This document shows, piece after piece, positions 34,024 to 46,451 of a stretch of 64,000 bases of DNA. The notes beneath the pieces were generated by a model, which saw only the letters and a program-made list of their open reading frames with translations, did not search any database and had not been told where the DNA came from. How positions within the stretch are numbered: the first letter of the stretch is position 1; each line of letters opens with the position of its first letter. The position numbers and the translations under genes are program-made. Location: the NCBI GenBank assembly GCA_038049695.1, contig CP142452.1:107455001-107519000 (forward strand). The letters run 5' to 3'. This DNA is from Cinnamomum chago. Taxonomy: Eukaryota > Streptophyta > Magnoliopsida > Laurales > Lauraceae.

Positions 34024-34257
34024 TCAACCAGTGTTCCTCATCCCTGCCGCTATCCCATTGATGGTTATGAGCAATGCATCTCTAAGCTTATGATTATCCT
34101 CATCGCTCCTCAACCTCCTTAGTATCTCCACCTATAACATGTTGATTGGATTAAGATAGGGTAGCCTATTCTCAATCAAACGTCTCAGCCTTCGGTTGTT
34201 CTCTGAAAGTTTCTCTGAATGATTGCTGAGCATGATTTTCCAAGGAAGTGAATACTT
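34024..34257 (-). pseudogene. Captured C-terminal fragment of bacterial-type phosphoenolpyruvate carboxylase
   Basis: The minus strand reads, toward its stop at 34026-34024, SEKLSENNRRLRRLIENRL, then PYLNPINML, a stop codon, [18 protein letters not shown] and [17 protein letters not shown]. The last 17 residues and the preceding ENRLPYLNP.NML.VEIL.RLR pattern are the C-terminus of plant bacterial-type PEP carboxylase (PPC4 class). The final RNTG is its hallmark, since plant-type isoforms end QNTG. The enzyme carboxylates phosphoenolpyruvate in the cytosol. Here only about 70 codons remain, with one TAG where the family has Gln. It lies antisense to the transposase genes and well inside the element's ends, so it is most simply a host fragment picked up by the transposon. 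Confidence 0.82.
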
Positions 34258-35365
34258 CAAGCTGAGTCAATGAAGCCAAAGTCTTCCTTCTAAATCTTCA
34301 ATTTCATGAATTTGGACAAACCCCATTTCAGTTCTCAATTGGCCTTTCCATCACCCTCCTCAAATCTCAATGTCTACTCCAGGAGAGTGAGAACTCCAAT
34401 CTCTATACTCTTCATTTATTTATTTTTTTCTTATGCTGTTTCCTTAAACATATTTGCATGCTGTGTCCTTCCTTCTCTTGTAATTTTGACCATTTGGATC
34501 ACTTGTTGATTCAGTTATTACATGTGATATATATTCAGATACTACAAATCACTGCCACCTGTGAGCAAGACTTATGGTGTACTCTGCTTGCTGACCACAT
34601 CAGCTTATTATCTTGAACTATACAATCCTGAAGTGATTTATTTATCCTATTCACTTGCGCTGAAACGTTTTCAGGTAAATTATCTCTGATACTCAATTGC
34701 TTGGACTTAATCATCAACTGTTTCTCCGAATATTTAATAGACCAAACCAATGATATTGATCAAGTAGCATTGCTTTCACCTGTGTCTTTGATAATATTTA
34801 TGATTTTAATTTTCTTATATTATCTTGGAGAAGTCTTACAAAAGAAAAGATACTAACATATGAAACAATTTCTTGCCTCGCCATGTCTTGTTTGGCTTGC
34901 GTAAATGAATTTAGCAAGAGGAAGAAATACAAATGCAAGGATAGCCCCATGTCCCAAACACTTTGTAAACTAGGCACTGTTTTCTTCATCAGAACTAAAT
35001 AGAGAAGAAAGAAAAAAACACACCATGCATGATCTCAAGTCTTAACAAGCAAGAAGCACTGTATTTATGTCAAGTGTTATACTGTTGGCAAATATGATGC
35101 AGACACCGTTCAAAATAAATAAATATGATTCAGAGCAGAAAATAAGACCATTTCCATTCAGATGTCAATACAGGTTGAGTGAAAAATAAACTTAGGATAT
35201 ATATTTGGATATACCTCAAATTGATGTATGAGTTTGATCAACATGGACTGACGTGTACCAGTCTCGGTTACATATTTTGGTGCCAGAGTGTTTGGGTGAC
35301 ACCATTATTTAGAAACTCTGAACCAACTCAGCCTGTCTTGGCCAAGTCGACTCGACTCGATGGAA
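34258..35365. other. CACTA interior between the captured fragment and the direct repeat
   Basis: Short frames on the minus strand (34535-34750 and 34798-34989) show no family that I recognise. They may be intron or flank DNA carried along with the captured fragment. No other exon of the carboxylase could be identified. Confidence 0.35.
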
Positions 35366-35415
35366 TGTTAATTTTAGTAATATCATGTAATATTAGTTAA
35401 TCATATCAGATTCTA
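35366..35415 (+). repeat. 50-bp direct repeat, left copy, flanking the transposase block
   Basis: TGTTAATTTTAGTAATATCA and the following 30 bases recur at 42803-42852 with two mismatches, in the same orientation. The pair brackets the 7.4-kb block holding both transposase genes. A poly-A run follows the left copy directly. Confidence 0.85.
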
Positions 35416-35666
35416 CAAAAAAAAAAAAAAAATTTCCATAGAAAGTAAGGACTCGTAGCCGACCGTAAAAGAAGATATAATACTCTGAAGGGGTTCGTGG
35501 TCCTTGCACCAATAGGAATACCCATAAAATTAATAATCCCATTAGCCAATCTGAGTCATCCATAAAAATCTTTGTTTATGATTTTTTTCTTCTATCGGTT
35601 TGATGAAAGCATGCTTTTAATTTGTATGGATCTCTTGTTTAGATTTCTCTGTTAAAAGGACTACAT

Positions 35667-38600
35667 ATGGACAAGACTTGGACGACATTGGATAGTAAAA
35701 ATAAGATGGCAAGACTTGGTCAAGAATATCAGAGAGGGGTGAAGTCATTTATTGATTTTGCAAAGGCAAATGCAGGGGATGCTACTCAGATTTATTGCCA
35801 TGTAGGGTTTGCTTGAACAGTCGTAGGCATGACTTTGCTACCGTGAAATTTCATATTCTCCATAAGGGTATGCAAGAGTCTTACAAGACCTGGATCTACC
35901 ACGGAGAAACAACACCTCTAGTAAATGAAGTAGTCGAACCGGGACAACAGGATATTAATAGTGACTATGAGGATCGAGATGAATATCCAGAAATGATGCA
36001 CGACCATTACATGGGAACTTACACTGAGGCTGAGACCATCCACGGTAACGTTATACGTCACTTCGAAAGGATTGTGGATGCTTCTCAGCTCCCTCTGTAC
36101 CCTGGCTGCTCTCCAGATAACACTCTGTTAGACTTTGTTGTTAAGATGATAGAGTAGAAGGTTGAGGGAAAGTGGGGCAACAAGTCGTTCAACAATTTGA
36201 TGTAAATACAGAGGGCCATTCTGCCAGACGGTAACTTGGTTCCTGAGTCTATTTATGCTGCGAAGAAGATACTGCGTGACTTGGGATTGGGATACGAGCA
36301 CATTGATGCTTGTGAGAATGACTGCGCCCTATTTTGGAAGGAGAATGCAAGTCTAGATAAATGCCCAGTATGCAGGGAGTCTAGATATAAAGTCAATGTT
36401 GGGAAGGGCAAGAAGATACCTCATAAAGTGTTGCGGTACTTCCCATTGATACCGAGGTTACGGAGACTGTACATGTCCCGAAAGACTGCTGAGCACATGA
36501 GATGGCATAGTGACAAACAGAGAGATGACGGGATATGTAGGCATCCGGCCGATTGTGATGAATGGAAGGATTTTGACAAGGAGAATCCGGATTTTGCCGC
36601 AGAGACTCGTAACATAAGGTTGGGGCTAGCCTCCGATGGGTTCAACCCTTTCGGGGACATGAGCACTTCCTACAGTATGTGGCCTGCCATACTTATGCCG
36701 TACAACTTGCCACCCTGGATGTGCATGAAGGAGCCATTCTTCATGATGTCATTGCTTATCCCTGGGCCGCATCAACCTGGGAATGATATCGTGTTTATCT
36801 CTGACCCATGATTGATGAGTTGAAGGAGTTGTGGGAGAAAGGTGTTGAAACTTACGATGCCTCCAGCAAACAAACCTTCAATATGCGTGTGGCTCTGTTG
36901 TGGACCATAAACGACTTTCCAGCATATGGTAACTTGTCTGGGTGGACCACGAAAGGTTACATGGCTTGTCCCCCTTGTAATGACGAATTCTTAGCGGTTA
37001 AGTTGAAAAGAAAGGCTGGTTACACGGGCCATCGAGCTTACTTGCCAAAGAACCACACCTGGCGACCCCTTAAGGACTTTAACGGTAAGAATGAGAATCG
37101 GGTGAAGTCATTGGAGTTACCGTCGATGGAAAAGGTACAAGCACAATTGGATCGGTTGCCGGATACAAGGTTTGGTAAGCACTCTAGCAACAAGAAGAGA
37201 CCTCGTGATCCTGAAGACTTGAACTGGAAGAAGAAAATCATTTTTTATGAGCTTCCGTATTTTAAGAAACTAAAGGTTCGACACAACATTGATGTCATGC
37301 ACGTAGAGAAGAATATATGTGAAAGTCACCTTGGCACAATGTTGGGCATGGACAAGGGGAACAAGGACACTAAGTATGCCCGTCTGGATTTGGCAGATAT
37401 GAATATTAGGCCAGAATTGCATCTACGGAGTAGAAGCAATGGACGGGGAAGTGAGAAGCCCCCTGCTTCATACACATTAGCCCCAAAGGAGAGAAATGGT
37501 TTTTATGAATATCTGAAATCGATCAAGTACCCAGATGGGTATGCTGCGAATCTATCGAGGTGTGTGACCTCGAAGAACGGGAAATTAGCAGGCTTGAAAA
37601 GCCATGATTGCCACGTTCTTTTGCAACGTCTTCTTCCGATCGGCATGCGTGGGTATGTGAACAAAGAGATATGCACAACACTATTTGAGCTGGGCAGCTT
37701 CTTCGAGGACATTTGCTCGAAGACATTAAGACGGAGCAACTTGGAAGTACTTGAGAAAAAGATAGTACTCATATTGTGTAAGTTGGAGAGGATTTTTCCT
37801 CCTGCATTTTTTTTGATGTGATGGTCCATTTGGCAGTTCACTTGCCGCGCGAGGCCATGCTTGCCGGACCGGTGCAATATCGATGGATGTATCCAATTGA
37901 GAGGTGATTGCACTACCCATCTTTATATTGTTGATTAGTGTAATGGTATTTTAGTTTTTTAATCTTAATTGTTGATCGCTATGTCTACAGGTTTCTTGGA
38001 TCCCTTAAGCGATACGTAACCAATCGAGCTCGGCCAGAAGGTTCGATCGCCGAGGCATACATTGCCAAAGAGAGTATTAATTTTATCAAGAGGTACCTAA
38101 AGGGAGAAGTTCTTGAAGAACGGAATGATGATGGGGGCGAACGAGTCCCGGGGTTGGACGTCTTCACCCAACGCATCCGTCCCTTTGCACCTATCACGAG
38201 GGCTCCCAACGTGTCACATAGGGAACGCAACCTGGCTCATTGGTTTGTGTTGTATAATACTCCTAAGGTCGTACCTTATCTAGAGTAAGTGGTTCAGTTT
38301 AACTAAACATAACATGTAAATTTCTTTATCTCCCTCTGTGTCGCTAAAATCACTTTTTGTCACTAATCCCCTGAGAAAGGAGCACAAGAGGCAGGTGAAC
38401 GTTCCTGGGGGACGCAACATCACTAATATACAACGGGAAGAGTTCTCTGGATGGTTCAAAAATCATGTACGTACGATAAATTCACAATAAAATTTGTCAA
38501 CCGGAAACATTAAGCTATTGTGTAACCTAATTTATTTGTTTCATGCTCAATTAATGCAGATGAATCAACTGAGATCTCAATGGTCTCGATATGCAACCGA

Positions 38601-39327
38601 TGAACTATGGGCATTGGCAAATGGTCCAAATTGTCTAGTGCATCAATATTCGGGTTGTATGGTCAATGGTGTCCGTTTCCTCACTAGAGATCGCGACAAC
38701 TGTCACAAAAGCCAGAATAGTGGGTTGGTTGTTGAGGGGGAACACGATGGCAAAATAATTGACTTTTTTTGTTACGTGTCCAACATATTTGAATTGTCAT
38801 ACATTAATGGTTCTAAAGTGGTTTTGTTTAAATGTGAGTGGTATAATACTGGGCGTAAAGATAGAATACATATCGATGCACATGTCACAAGCGTTGACGT
38901 TAGGGGTCGGTGGTATGAGGAGGATCCGTTTGCCTTGCCAAATCAGGTAATTCAGGTCTTCTATGTCAATGATACCAAATTAGGGGCAAATTGGAAAGTG
39001 GTGGAACGTGTCAATCATCGAGGAATTTGGGATGTGCCAAAGCGAGATGAAGATAGTGGACAAAATGTGACAAATGAACCTTACCAACAGGAAGAAACAA
39101 ATGAAAGTGTCTCAGTCCCTGTTCAAGAGGATTTTTCCTTTCCTTACACTAGGGATGACATTGAACCAGAGATCATTCTTGAGGATAATGAACCAACAGC
39201 CGGCCATGATGAACCCACTGCCGATAATGGTGATAATGAGGATGATACATTGGAAGAATACGTAAATGAAGATGAAACTGATCAGTCCAATGCAAATATT
39301 GATTATGATATGGAATATGATATGTAA
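35667..39327 (+). pseudogene. TNPD-type CACTA transposase (broken)
   Basis: From the ATG at 35667 the reading gives a transposase-associated N-terminal domain (MDKTWTTLDSKNKMARLGQE..., then CRVCLN with its Cys pair). The catalytic Transposase_21 region lies at 36236-37821 (HMRWH, LASDGFNPFG, NLPPWMCMKEPF, LLIPGP, LLWTINDFPAYGNLSGW, DVMHVEKNICE). DUF4218 follows (GYVNKEICTTLFELGSFFEDIC, then an exon at 37991-38284 with FLGSLKRYVTNRARPEGSI), a short exon 38376-38466, and the DUF4216 exon 38560-39327 (NQLRSQWSRYATDEL, FKCEWYNTG, PFALPNQVIQVFYV) with an acidic tail. Breaks are a one-base loss near 35797, stops at about 36155 and 36203, a one-base loss near 36811 and a frame change in the T-run near 37813. 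Confidence 0.92.
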
Positions 39328-39491
39328 ACTTTTTTTTTTCATGTGTGTGGACAAGTATTGCAATGCTATGAATTCATTATTTTACCTTTCAGTTTAATGT
39401 GTTTATTTATATGTAACTTGTTCCTCCCGCATGTGTGTTCTAAGCATATATGTTTTATTTTATGTCAATTTATTAATCATAGCAGCCAAAA

Positions 39492-41648
39492 ATGCCTCCC
39501 AAAAGAAAACTTTATGTGAAGCCCGGAGCATTGACCCAGGAGAAAATTTCTTATGGGGCAAATCGAAATAGTAACATTCAAAGGAAAATCCCCAGATTAA
39601 ATGAGCTGGGCGCACAGCCATTGGAACGAGCACTTGAAGGTCCAACTCGACGCCGGGTCTCACCTGAAGAAGAAGATGATGATGTAAACATGGAGTACAG
39701 GCAATCCAGGAGTGAGGAAGAGTCGAGTTCCTCGGGTGAAGATGACTTGGAAGATGAGGTAATAATACTTTGAGTGAGGTAGATCATTAATGTTACATGT
39801 TATTATATGGGTCATCAAACATCTTTCAATTACGTGACTTATTGTTGTTTTATATATGCTCATTGATTGTGTTATTCAGTTCGCAAACATGGCTGGTCAA
39901 GGGAGACAGAAACACCACAGTGCAGTTAGTCACTCACAGCGTGCTGCTAGTCAGTCTACGGTCCTAGAGTGTGCTGCCAGTCAGTCTACAGTCCCAGAGT
40001 GTGCTCCCAGTTCGTCTACGGTCCCAGAGCGTGCTGCCAGTTAGTCTACGGTCCCAGAGCATGCTACCAGTCAGTCTATGGATAGTAGCGTTGGTAAGTA
40101 ATATTGGACCCTATTATATTCCAAACTTCATTTGTTTATGTTTAAAGTAACACTTTACTTTCTTTTTTAATGGTTGTAGCATCAACCTCTCGACGTGTGC
40201 GGGGCAAGGTGGTGGGCTCGGCGTCGGAGAAGAGGATGAAGGCTCTTGGTGTTAAGTTGAATGTTCCGTTGGGCGAAGTGTCGGGGGCATTCGAGGGTGC
40301 AAATGCCTCCACATTTGCGGTTGAGCTTGGCAGTCATATCCGGAGGATTGCACCATATGACAAACCAACATGGATCAAGGTTGATGAAGGGACCAGGGAG
40401 GCAGTCTACATGGCAGCTAAGGTAATAAAACGAACTTTGACTTACTATTCCGTATGCTTTGAATCGTGCAGCATTGAATCCAGTGAATCATGCTTCTGGA
40501 TCCAGTGATGGTAGGAAGTGTTTTTTTGGTTGTTCCCTTTTGGCACTCAGTGTAGATAATTACTTGAAATTATCTGATGGATGTAGAATTTGATTTGATT
40601 TTTTTTGCCTTTTAAATGCATCATTGTTTATTACTCAACTTCTTAAATGCATAATTACTTGAAATGCATCATTGTTGTCATTGAAATGACAACAAAAGTT
40701 TGACTTCGGCGACTGGAAGACCGACCGGGTAGTGAAAATGGCCATCCAGAAACTTGCCATGCATATATATAGGGAGTTCAGGTCGGAGCTTCACATGAAG
40801 TATAAGAAGTTATTGGGAGAGGGACACGATCCGAGGCAGTACCCACCAGATCCGCAAAGGGCGGACCAGTAGATATGGATGATAGAGCATAAATGGGAGA
40901 CACCAGAGTGGAAGGTAACTAAATCCATTGCTATGTGCCCTCGTGCTTTTTCTAAATAAGCTAACTACATTCTTTTTAACTTGTAATTTGCAGCTTCAGT
41001 CACAAAGGAATTCAATGAGCCGGAGTCAAGTGAAGACGACTCATTGTTCTGGCTCAATCATTTGCACAGCGGTTGTCAATCATGCCTGCTGAGGAAGCTC
41101 ATTCCTCCCAAGCGAAATTATGCTGGCAACAACACTGGAGCAAGAAGCAGAACAAATGGATCACACCTCATGCTGAAGCGACATATGTGAGTTATTGAAA
41201 ATTCATTAGTATGTCATACTTTATATAGTGGTATTTACATATATTATAAGTTTATATATATTCTTTGAGAATGCAGCAAAAGTTGGAGTTAGGACTATCG
41301 CAGTCTGAGGTGAGCGGCTCCCCAGTGGCGCATCAACAATTGATAGAGGAGGTGCTAGGGAAGAGGGTCGCGAGGAGGCAAGGGTACCGCTCGAGGGGGC
41401 CAGCATCAATATCTAGCAGTACTGTGGTAGCGACTGAGGTGAGTAGCTTACGGCGGCAGCTATCCGAGTCGCAGAGAGTACAAGAGGAGTTGCTGCAAAA
41501 GTATGAAGAGTCGCAGAAGGCACAAGAGGATTTGCGGCGACAGTGTGACGAGGCGCAGAAGGGACAAGAGGATTTGCGGCGACAACAGGATGTGATGCAA
41601 GATCAGGCAGCTACACAGGCAAGTCAAATTCAAATGCTGCTCCAGTGA
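39492..41648 (+). pseudogene. TNPA-type CACTA protein with Transposase_24 domain (broken)
   Basis: Probable exons are 39492-39758 (MPPKRKLYVKPGALTQ..., Ser/Glu-rich), 39880-40093 (MAGQGRQ plus the Ser-rich tandem repeat), 40180-40421 (STSRRVRGKVVGSASEKRMK, KPTWIKVDEGTREAVYMAAK), 40699-40914 (FDFGDWKTDRVVKMAIQKLA, YKKLLGEGHDP), 40994-41186 (NKWITPHAEATY) and 41277-41648, which ends in a Gln/Glu-rich coiled coil (LSESQRVQEELLQKYEESQK). All junctions have GT and AG. This is the plant Ptta/En/Spm transposase family, whose member TNPA binds subterminal repeats. In-frame stops occur within the tandem repeat (about 40044) and after PQRADQ (about 40871). Confidence 0.85.
39941..40080 (+). repeat. 30-bp tandem repeat in the TNPA-type gene, 4.7 copies
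   Basis: Units start at 39941, 39971, 40001, 40031 and 40061, each of the form GTGCTGCCAGTCAGTCTACG plus GTCCCAGAGT, coding for ten residues of the type ASQSTVPECA. One unit carries a TAG in place of CAG. Confidence 0.9.
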
Positions 41649-44600
41649 GTCGGCTTAGGCGATTTGGGCTCCACGGGCAGCTAGAGATTTGTTGAGGTGA
41701 GTACAATTGCACGGTTATACTTGTTATTTCACATTTAGAACTGCATTGCTGCCTAGTTTCATCTGATTTCGGTTTTAACATCCGAGTATGGAAACACTTA
41801 TGTCCCAAAAATGTTTCATTTAAAAATGTGTTTCTGCTTAGTTTCACAGACTATCTTCTCTTTTGTTTGTTGGATTTCTTATATTTTATGTCTCTTTGTA
41901 AGCTCTTTTTGAGAGGATCAAGGTGGTATTCTTATTTAAGACCCATTTGGAGTTGTCTAAACAAGTAAAATATTTGATGCATCACTCAAACCCCTGCTCT
42001 ACGACAAGTTTATCATAACTTTTCTTTCTTTCCTGCTTTTTTTTTTAAATATCCATTATGACCACACACAAGGCCCAGCTTGGTGTAACATAGATAACAC
42101 AATGGAACTTATCTGTTAGTTCAATTGATGGACCTGAGCTGGACTGCCGTTTCACCAGGCTGAAAAAATGGATTTAAAATTAGGACCCCAGATGGAAGAA
42201 AGAACAACTCCACCGTGTTTCATAATTTTCTCATATGTCAGTCCAAAGTCCAGACAAACAAAAAAGAAGTAATAGAGACTTTAGAGAGGGTCCTGTGCAA
42301 GAGTATAGCTTAAGAATGCATTGATGGTGTTAGAAAGTCTCAAATAATTGATCAAGATTGATTCAAGAATGCTTTGATGATGATGATGATTACATGATAA
42401 ACTAAAACCATGGACTTGGCCTGGGCCTTCTGAGAAATTTCATTTGCAGTATACTTTGGATCGTTCTAATTTTTGGGTTGAATGGAAAGCTGAATGCACA
42501 AATTATTATGTGAAATGGGCTTCCAGACCATTTGGCTATCTGGTGTGTGAATGGTCTTTTTATTTATTGAATTTGATCTTCATTGTTTTCATGGTTACTG
42601 ACTTGTCCTTTTATTTGCTTTCTTTGATAATGACATCTAGTTTTCTATCATATTTGGTTAACTTACAAACTAGCAACAAAGGCCCAGGTTGAAAACATAT
42701 TATTAGAAAGAAAAGTCTAAAAGAGAAAAAATGTATTATTTATCACTCTTAAAATTATATGTATCATAATATATATGAGAAAAATGAAGTAAAGTAACTA
42801 AATGTTGATTTTAGTAATATCATGTAATATTAGTTAATCATATCAAATTCTAGACAAAAACTTTAATGACTGTTATCTCACTCTCAGCTTAGCATTTATC
42901 TAGTGACATGTGACAAGATTATGTTTGAAGTGCTGATCTTGATTGGCATTAGATGTTCTTATGATATTTTTTTTTCATGAAAACTTAAATGATAGAAATG
43001 CAGAAGGGGCATACAAGTAAATTATTTTTGTGCTTTCTTGGTTGTTTCAAGTATTGACATGGATCTAATTAAGATACATTAGATTGTAGGTAATGCCAGC
43101 TTTTGTAGACTGCAGTAACTGCAAACTTCATAAACTCTTACTGGATATCTAGGATATTGTTCCACAGATGCTTTTAAAACTCTATATTCACAAGTGGGTG
43201 ATGAAACACCTAAATTTACATGCATGGAGCTAGTTAAGCGTTATCATTGAATATTTATTAGTGTAATGGACTTCTATTCATTGTTAAGTGTGGAAAACCG
43301 TATGCAATGTTGCAACTTGCGACTTACTATAATGAACCAACTGCTTAACTGTATTTATTTGTTCCTGATCACACCAAAACTTTGAACTTTCACCCAAGTG
43401 AACATTTCCTTTTATGTCTTCATGTATGTCTTATAACACTTAATTCTTCTTGAATCAATTCATTATTATTGAAGCTTTACCCATCCCTGCATGGAATTTA
43501 ACCAAGCTGTTCCACACCCCTATTCAGATTTCTCATGAAGCTATCCATCTATGCTTAGGTAGTGACCCTCTACCCACTATCTAAATGTCCTTCAACACTT
43601 TGTCCCCATTGCTTAGAATGACACTGGGCAAGCCACCCTGGGACTTTTTCGCTGCTTCCAGTTAGATTCTTTTGAGGACATAGATCTTTTGAAGTAGTCA
43701 ATTATCTGGAAGTGACTGTTGCAAGGAATATCCCCTGTATCCCCTGTTTTTGTGACTTTTGTGGGCCAACAGGTTTCAAGTAGCAGCGGCAGACTGCAAG
43801 AACTTTCTCAACCAGAGCTACCACTCCATAGGAAGTTTTTTTTTTTTTTGAACAACTCTTCTGATGTAAATATGGCTAATGGGTGTACATACTTAGATAG
43901 CTCTTCAGACCTTGATCCAGGCTAATCCTCTTGTAAGGATGGCTGGAGTTTTTGTTGTTTCTGTTGGACTGGGTTCAATTGAGGATTAGGACAGGGCAGT
44001 GTTGTTGTGGCCCTATAAGCACTTGGGTTTCGTTTAGATGAGTTGAATTTAGAAGTGGTTTGAGGTCTCAGCTGTATGTCTTTGTGGTGATGATTGTAGA
44101 GTTAAAACATGGGTGCAGAACAGTAAAAAAATAAAATAATAAGAAACAAAACATAGATTGATTATCAATAATGTTTTCTTATTTTATCAGGCAAGACCAT
44201 TGAAAACAAATGTACTTTAACTGCTATTGGTGGTATATCAATCGTTGATTTTGAGACGTCTGTTTCCTTCAAAAGTGTCTGTTACATTACCTTCTCAATC
44301 AAGTTGAGATATATATATTAGATGACCAATAATTGTGGATGAAATCTGCAATGTTAACTTGAAGTACTTAAGTGATTAATGACTTTTGTTACAGTAGAGA
44401 TCATCATATCAACAATACATATCTCTTAATGTCTACCCCTTCAAAATGGGTCATCTTTTATTATTATTTGCTTCCAAAACTTGATAATTCTGTCTCCACG
44501 TGGGCACACCTAACCACCACCTAAACTCTCTTTAAAGAGAAGAAAGAAACAGAGTAAGTTCAAGAGAAAAAAGAAACCACCAGTCACTCTCAAGAACTTT

Positions 44601-45880
44601 CTACAAATGATTCATTGCAACAAATAGTATATACCAAACAAGAAGTCATATCATATTCAGTCCTGCAAATCCCAACATCAACTACCAGCTCAAACAACAA
44701 AACAATGTTGATATTAGCGCTCGGATGCTCGATCATCCCTTTAACTCTGTTTAACAACAAAACATTCGTTGGGCTGCACCAATCATTTGTTACCTTTGTC
44801 ACTTTTATCTACAACATTTATTCTTGGCATGAGCAATGGAGGTAGTATTGTCATGTTCAGCCTAGGATGGAGGTAGTATTGTCATGTTCAGCCTAGGATG
44901 GGCCATGCTCTAGCCAAACTCTAAATCATGCTATGAACTCTGAAACAAATTCATGTTTTTTCTTCTTCTGTGCAGAGGAAGGTTTGACTGCTCTGATTGA
45001 AAGCCGGTTGTAGGACTTCTTCTCACTGTGGAACCCACTTGGATTCATCCAAAACCAAAGCTATCTCTTCTTCAAGATATTTTTGTTCCAACTTTCAAGC
45101 TTCTAAAGGTAAGCATGAATGAATCTTCACCTTTTTTTTTTTCTTTTATAAGAAGAATTAACTCATTCATGAACATGGGTCTTTGTTTGTTCTTCTACTT
45201 TTGAAGACCCAATTCATGTTTTTTACTTCTCAAACTGTGAGAGTTGTAATGTGTTTTGACCTAAACAGATTGCAGATTGATGTGGGGAGGAACTTCTTCT
45301 AATCAGGCTTATTTGATATGTTTGTCAAATATATGGAAGATGCCCAAATATAAATATGCATGAATATATGCTTATATGTTCATAATTAATTTTGGTATAT
45401 CATAAATTCAAAATGTAATGTCTTACTTTTTGCCCCAGGCTAAATACGTGGGCGTTGTTGCTAGTTTATTGCTACTTGTATTCTGACGGTGTTCTTTTTT
45501 GGTTTTGCAGATTGATTTTGGATATTATTGTGCTGGCTGCGGGCTCTTAGGGATAACTTTTTTTATTTTGATCACAGACATTTGTATACGTTAAAGATTT
45601 TTGGAAATTATCAAGTAGTAATATTTGTCTATTTTAGAGATTTGTGGGTTTATTTTGGTCTATGGATGTAGGATATTTGGTTGTGGATGTTATTTTCGAT
45701 TTGTTAATGAATCTATTTTAAATTGGGTTGTGCATCAAGTTTGGTGGTTTGAACAGGTATTCAAATTTTTTTTTTTTTTTTTTGTGGTATACAGGGATAA
45801 ATGAAAATTTAATTAAAAATAATAATAATAATAATCTTTCCCAACACACCAACGTGCATTGCAAAAAAAAAAATTATTAC
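41649..45880. other. Right interior of the CACTA element, unassigned
   Basis: No family is recognised. The right copy of the 50-bp direct repeat is at 42803-42852. Two exon-like pieces with AG and GT borders occur at 43773-43836 and 44975-45110, and a 31-bp tandem duplication (GGAGGTAGTATTGTCATGTT...) at 44838-44899. These may be parts of other captured genes or of the element's own long transcripts. Confidence 0.35.
42803..42852 (+). repeat. 50-bp direct repeat, right copy
   Basis: Partner of 35366-35415, with two mismatches in 50 bases. Confidence 0.85.
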
Positions 45881-45884
45881 AACA

Positions 45885-46435
45885 TTTCCCGACGTGATTT
45901 GCGCGTCGGCGAAGTTGCATTTCCCAACGTGTTAGCCCAAAGATATAGCGCATTCCCAACGCATTGGTAGCGTCGGCTATTTCATATATTCCCAACGCAT
46001 TGGTAGCGTCGGCTATTTCATGCATTCCCAACACATTGATAGTGTCGCCTATTTCATGAATTCCCAATGCTTAATCATCGTCGGCCATTACCACGAATTC
46101 CCAACGCACTACAAGCGTTGGCTATTTCTATGAATTCCCAACGCGCTGTCAACGTCGACAATTACTAGGAACTCCCAACGCACTACCAGCGTTGGCAAAT
46201 ATAGTTTTCGAATCAGGAAAGTTGGACTTTTTGCCGACGCACAGCTCTTTGCCGACGTATTGGCCGACGCTGCAGTGCGTTGGCAATTGTACAGGGATAT
46301 GCCGACGTAGTTAAAATAGCGTCGGCTTTGGATTTGGCTACATGGGATTGCTGACGCGCTGAAATGCATTGGGAAATCTTTTGCCGACGCAAAACCCACC
46401 TTTCCAGACGCAATGACTGCGTTGACAAAACTGTG
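45885..46435. repeat. Right subterminal repeat array of the CACTA element
   Basis: Repeated words of the type TTCCCAACGCA, AGCGTCGGC and GCGTTGGCAA alternate in both orientations, often in a 48-52-bp unit that includes GGCTATTTCATGAATTCCCAACGC. They mirror the left array and lead directly into the terminal repeat at 46436. Confidence 0.9.
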
Positions 46436-46451
46436 TTTTGTTGTAGTGTAA

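Larger units (their letters stand above)
31270..46448 (+). mobile_element. CACTA (En/Spm) transposon, 15.2 kb, with captured host fragment
   Basis: The ends are CACTACAACAAAA (31270-31282) and its exact complement TTTTGTTGTAGTG (46436-46448), flanked on both sides by TAA (31267-31269 and 46449-46451). Subterminal repeats of the word GCGTTGGCAAAAGT and its variants fill 31290-32010 and, in the other orientation, 45885-46435. The interior carries decayed genes for both usual CACTA proteins on the plus strand: a TNPD-type transposase (35667-39327) and a TNPA-type protein with a Ptta/En/Spm (Transposase_24) domain (39492-41648). The left arm also holds a fragment of a host phosphoenolpyruvate carboxylase gene. 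Both proteins contain stops or frameshifts, so the copy cannot move by itself. Confidence 0.95.
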
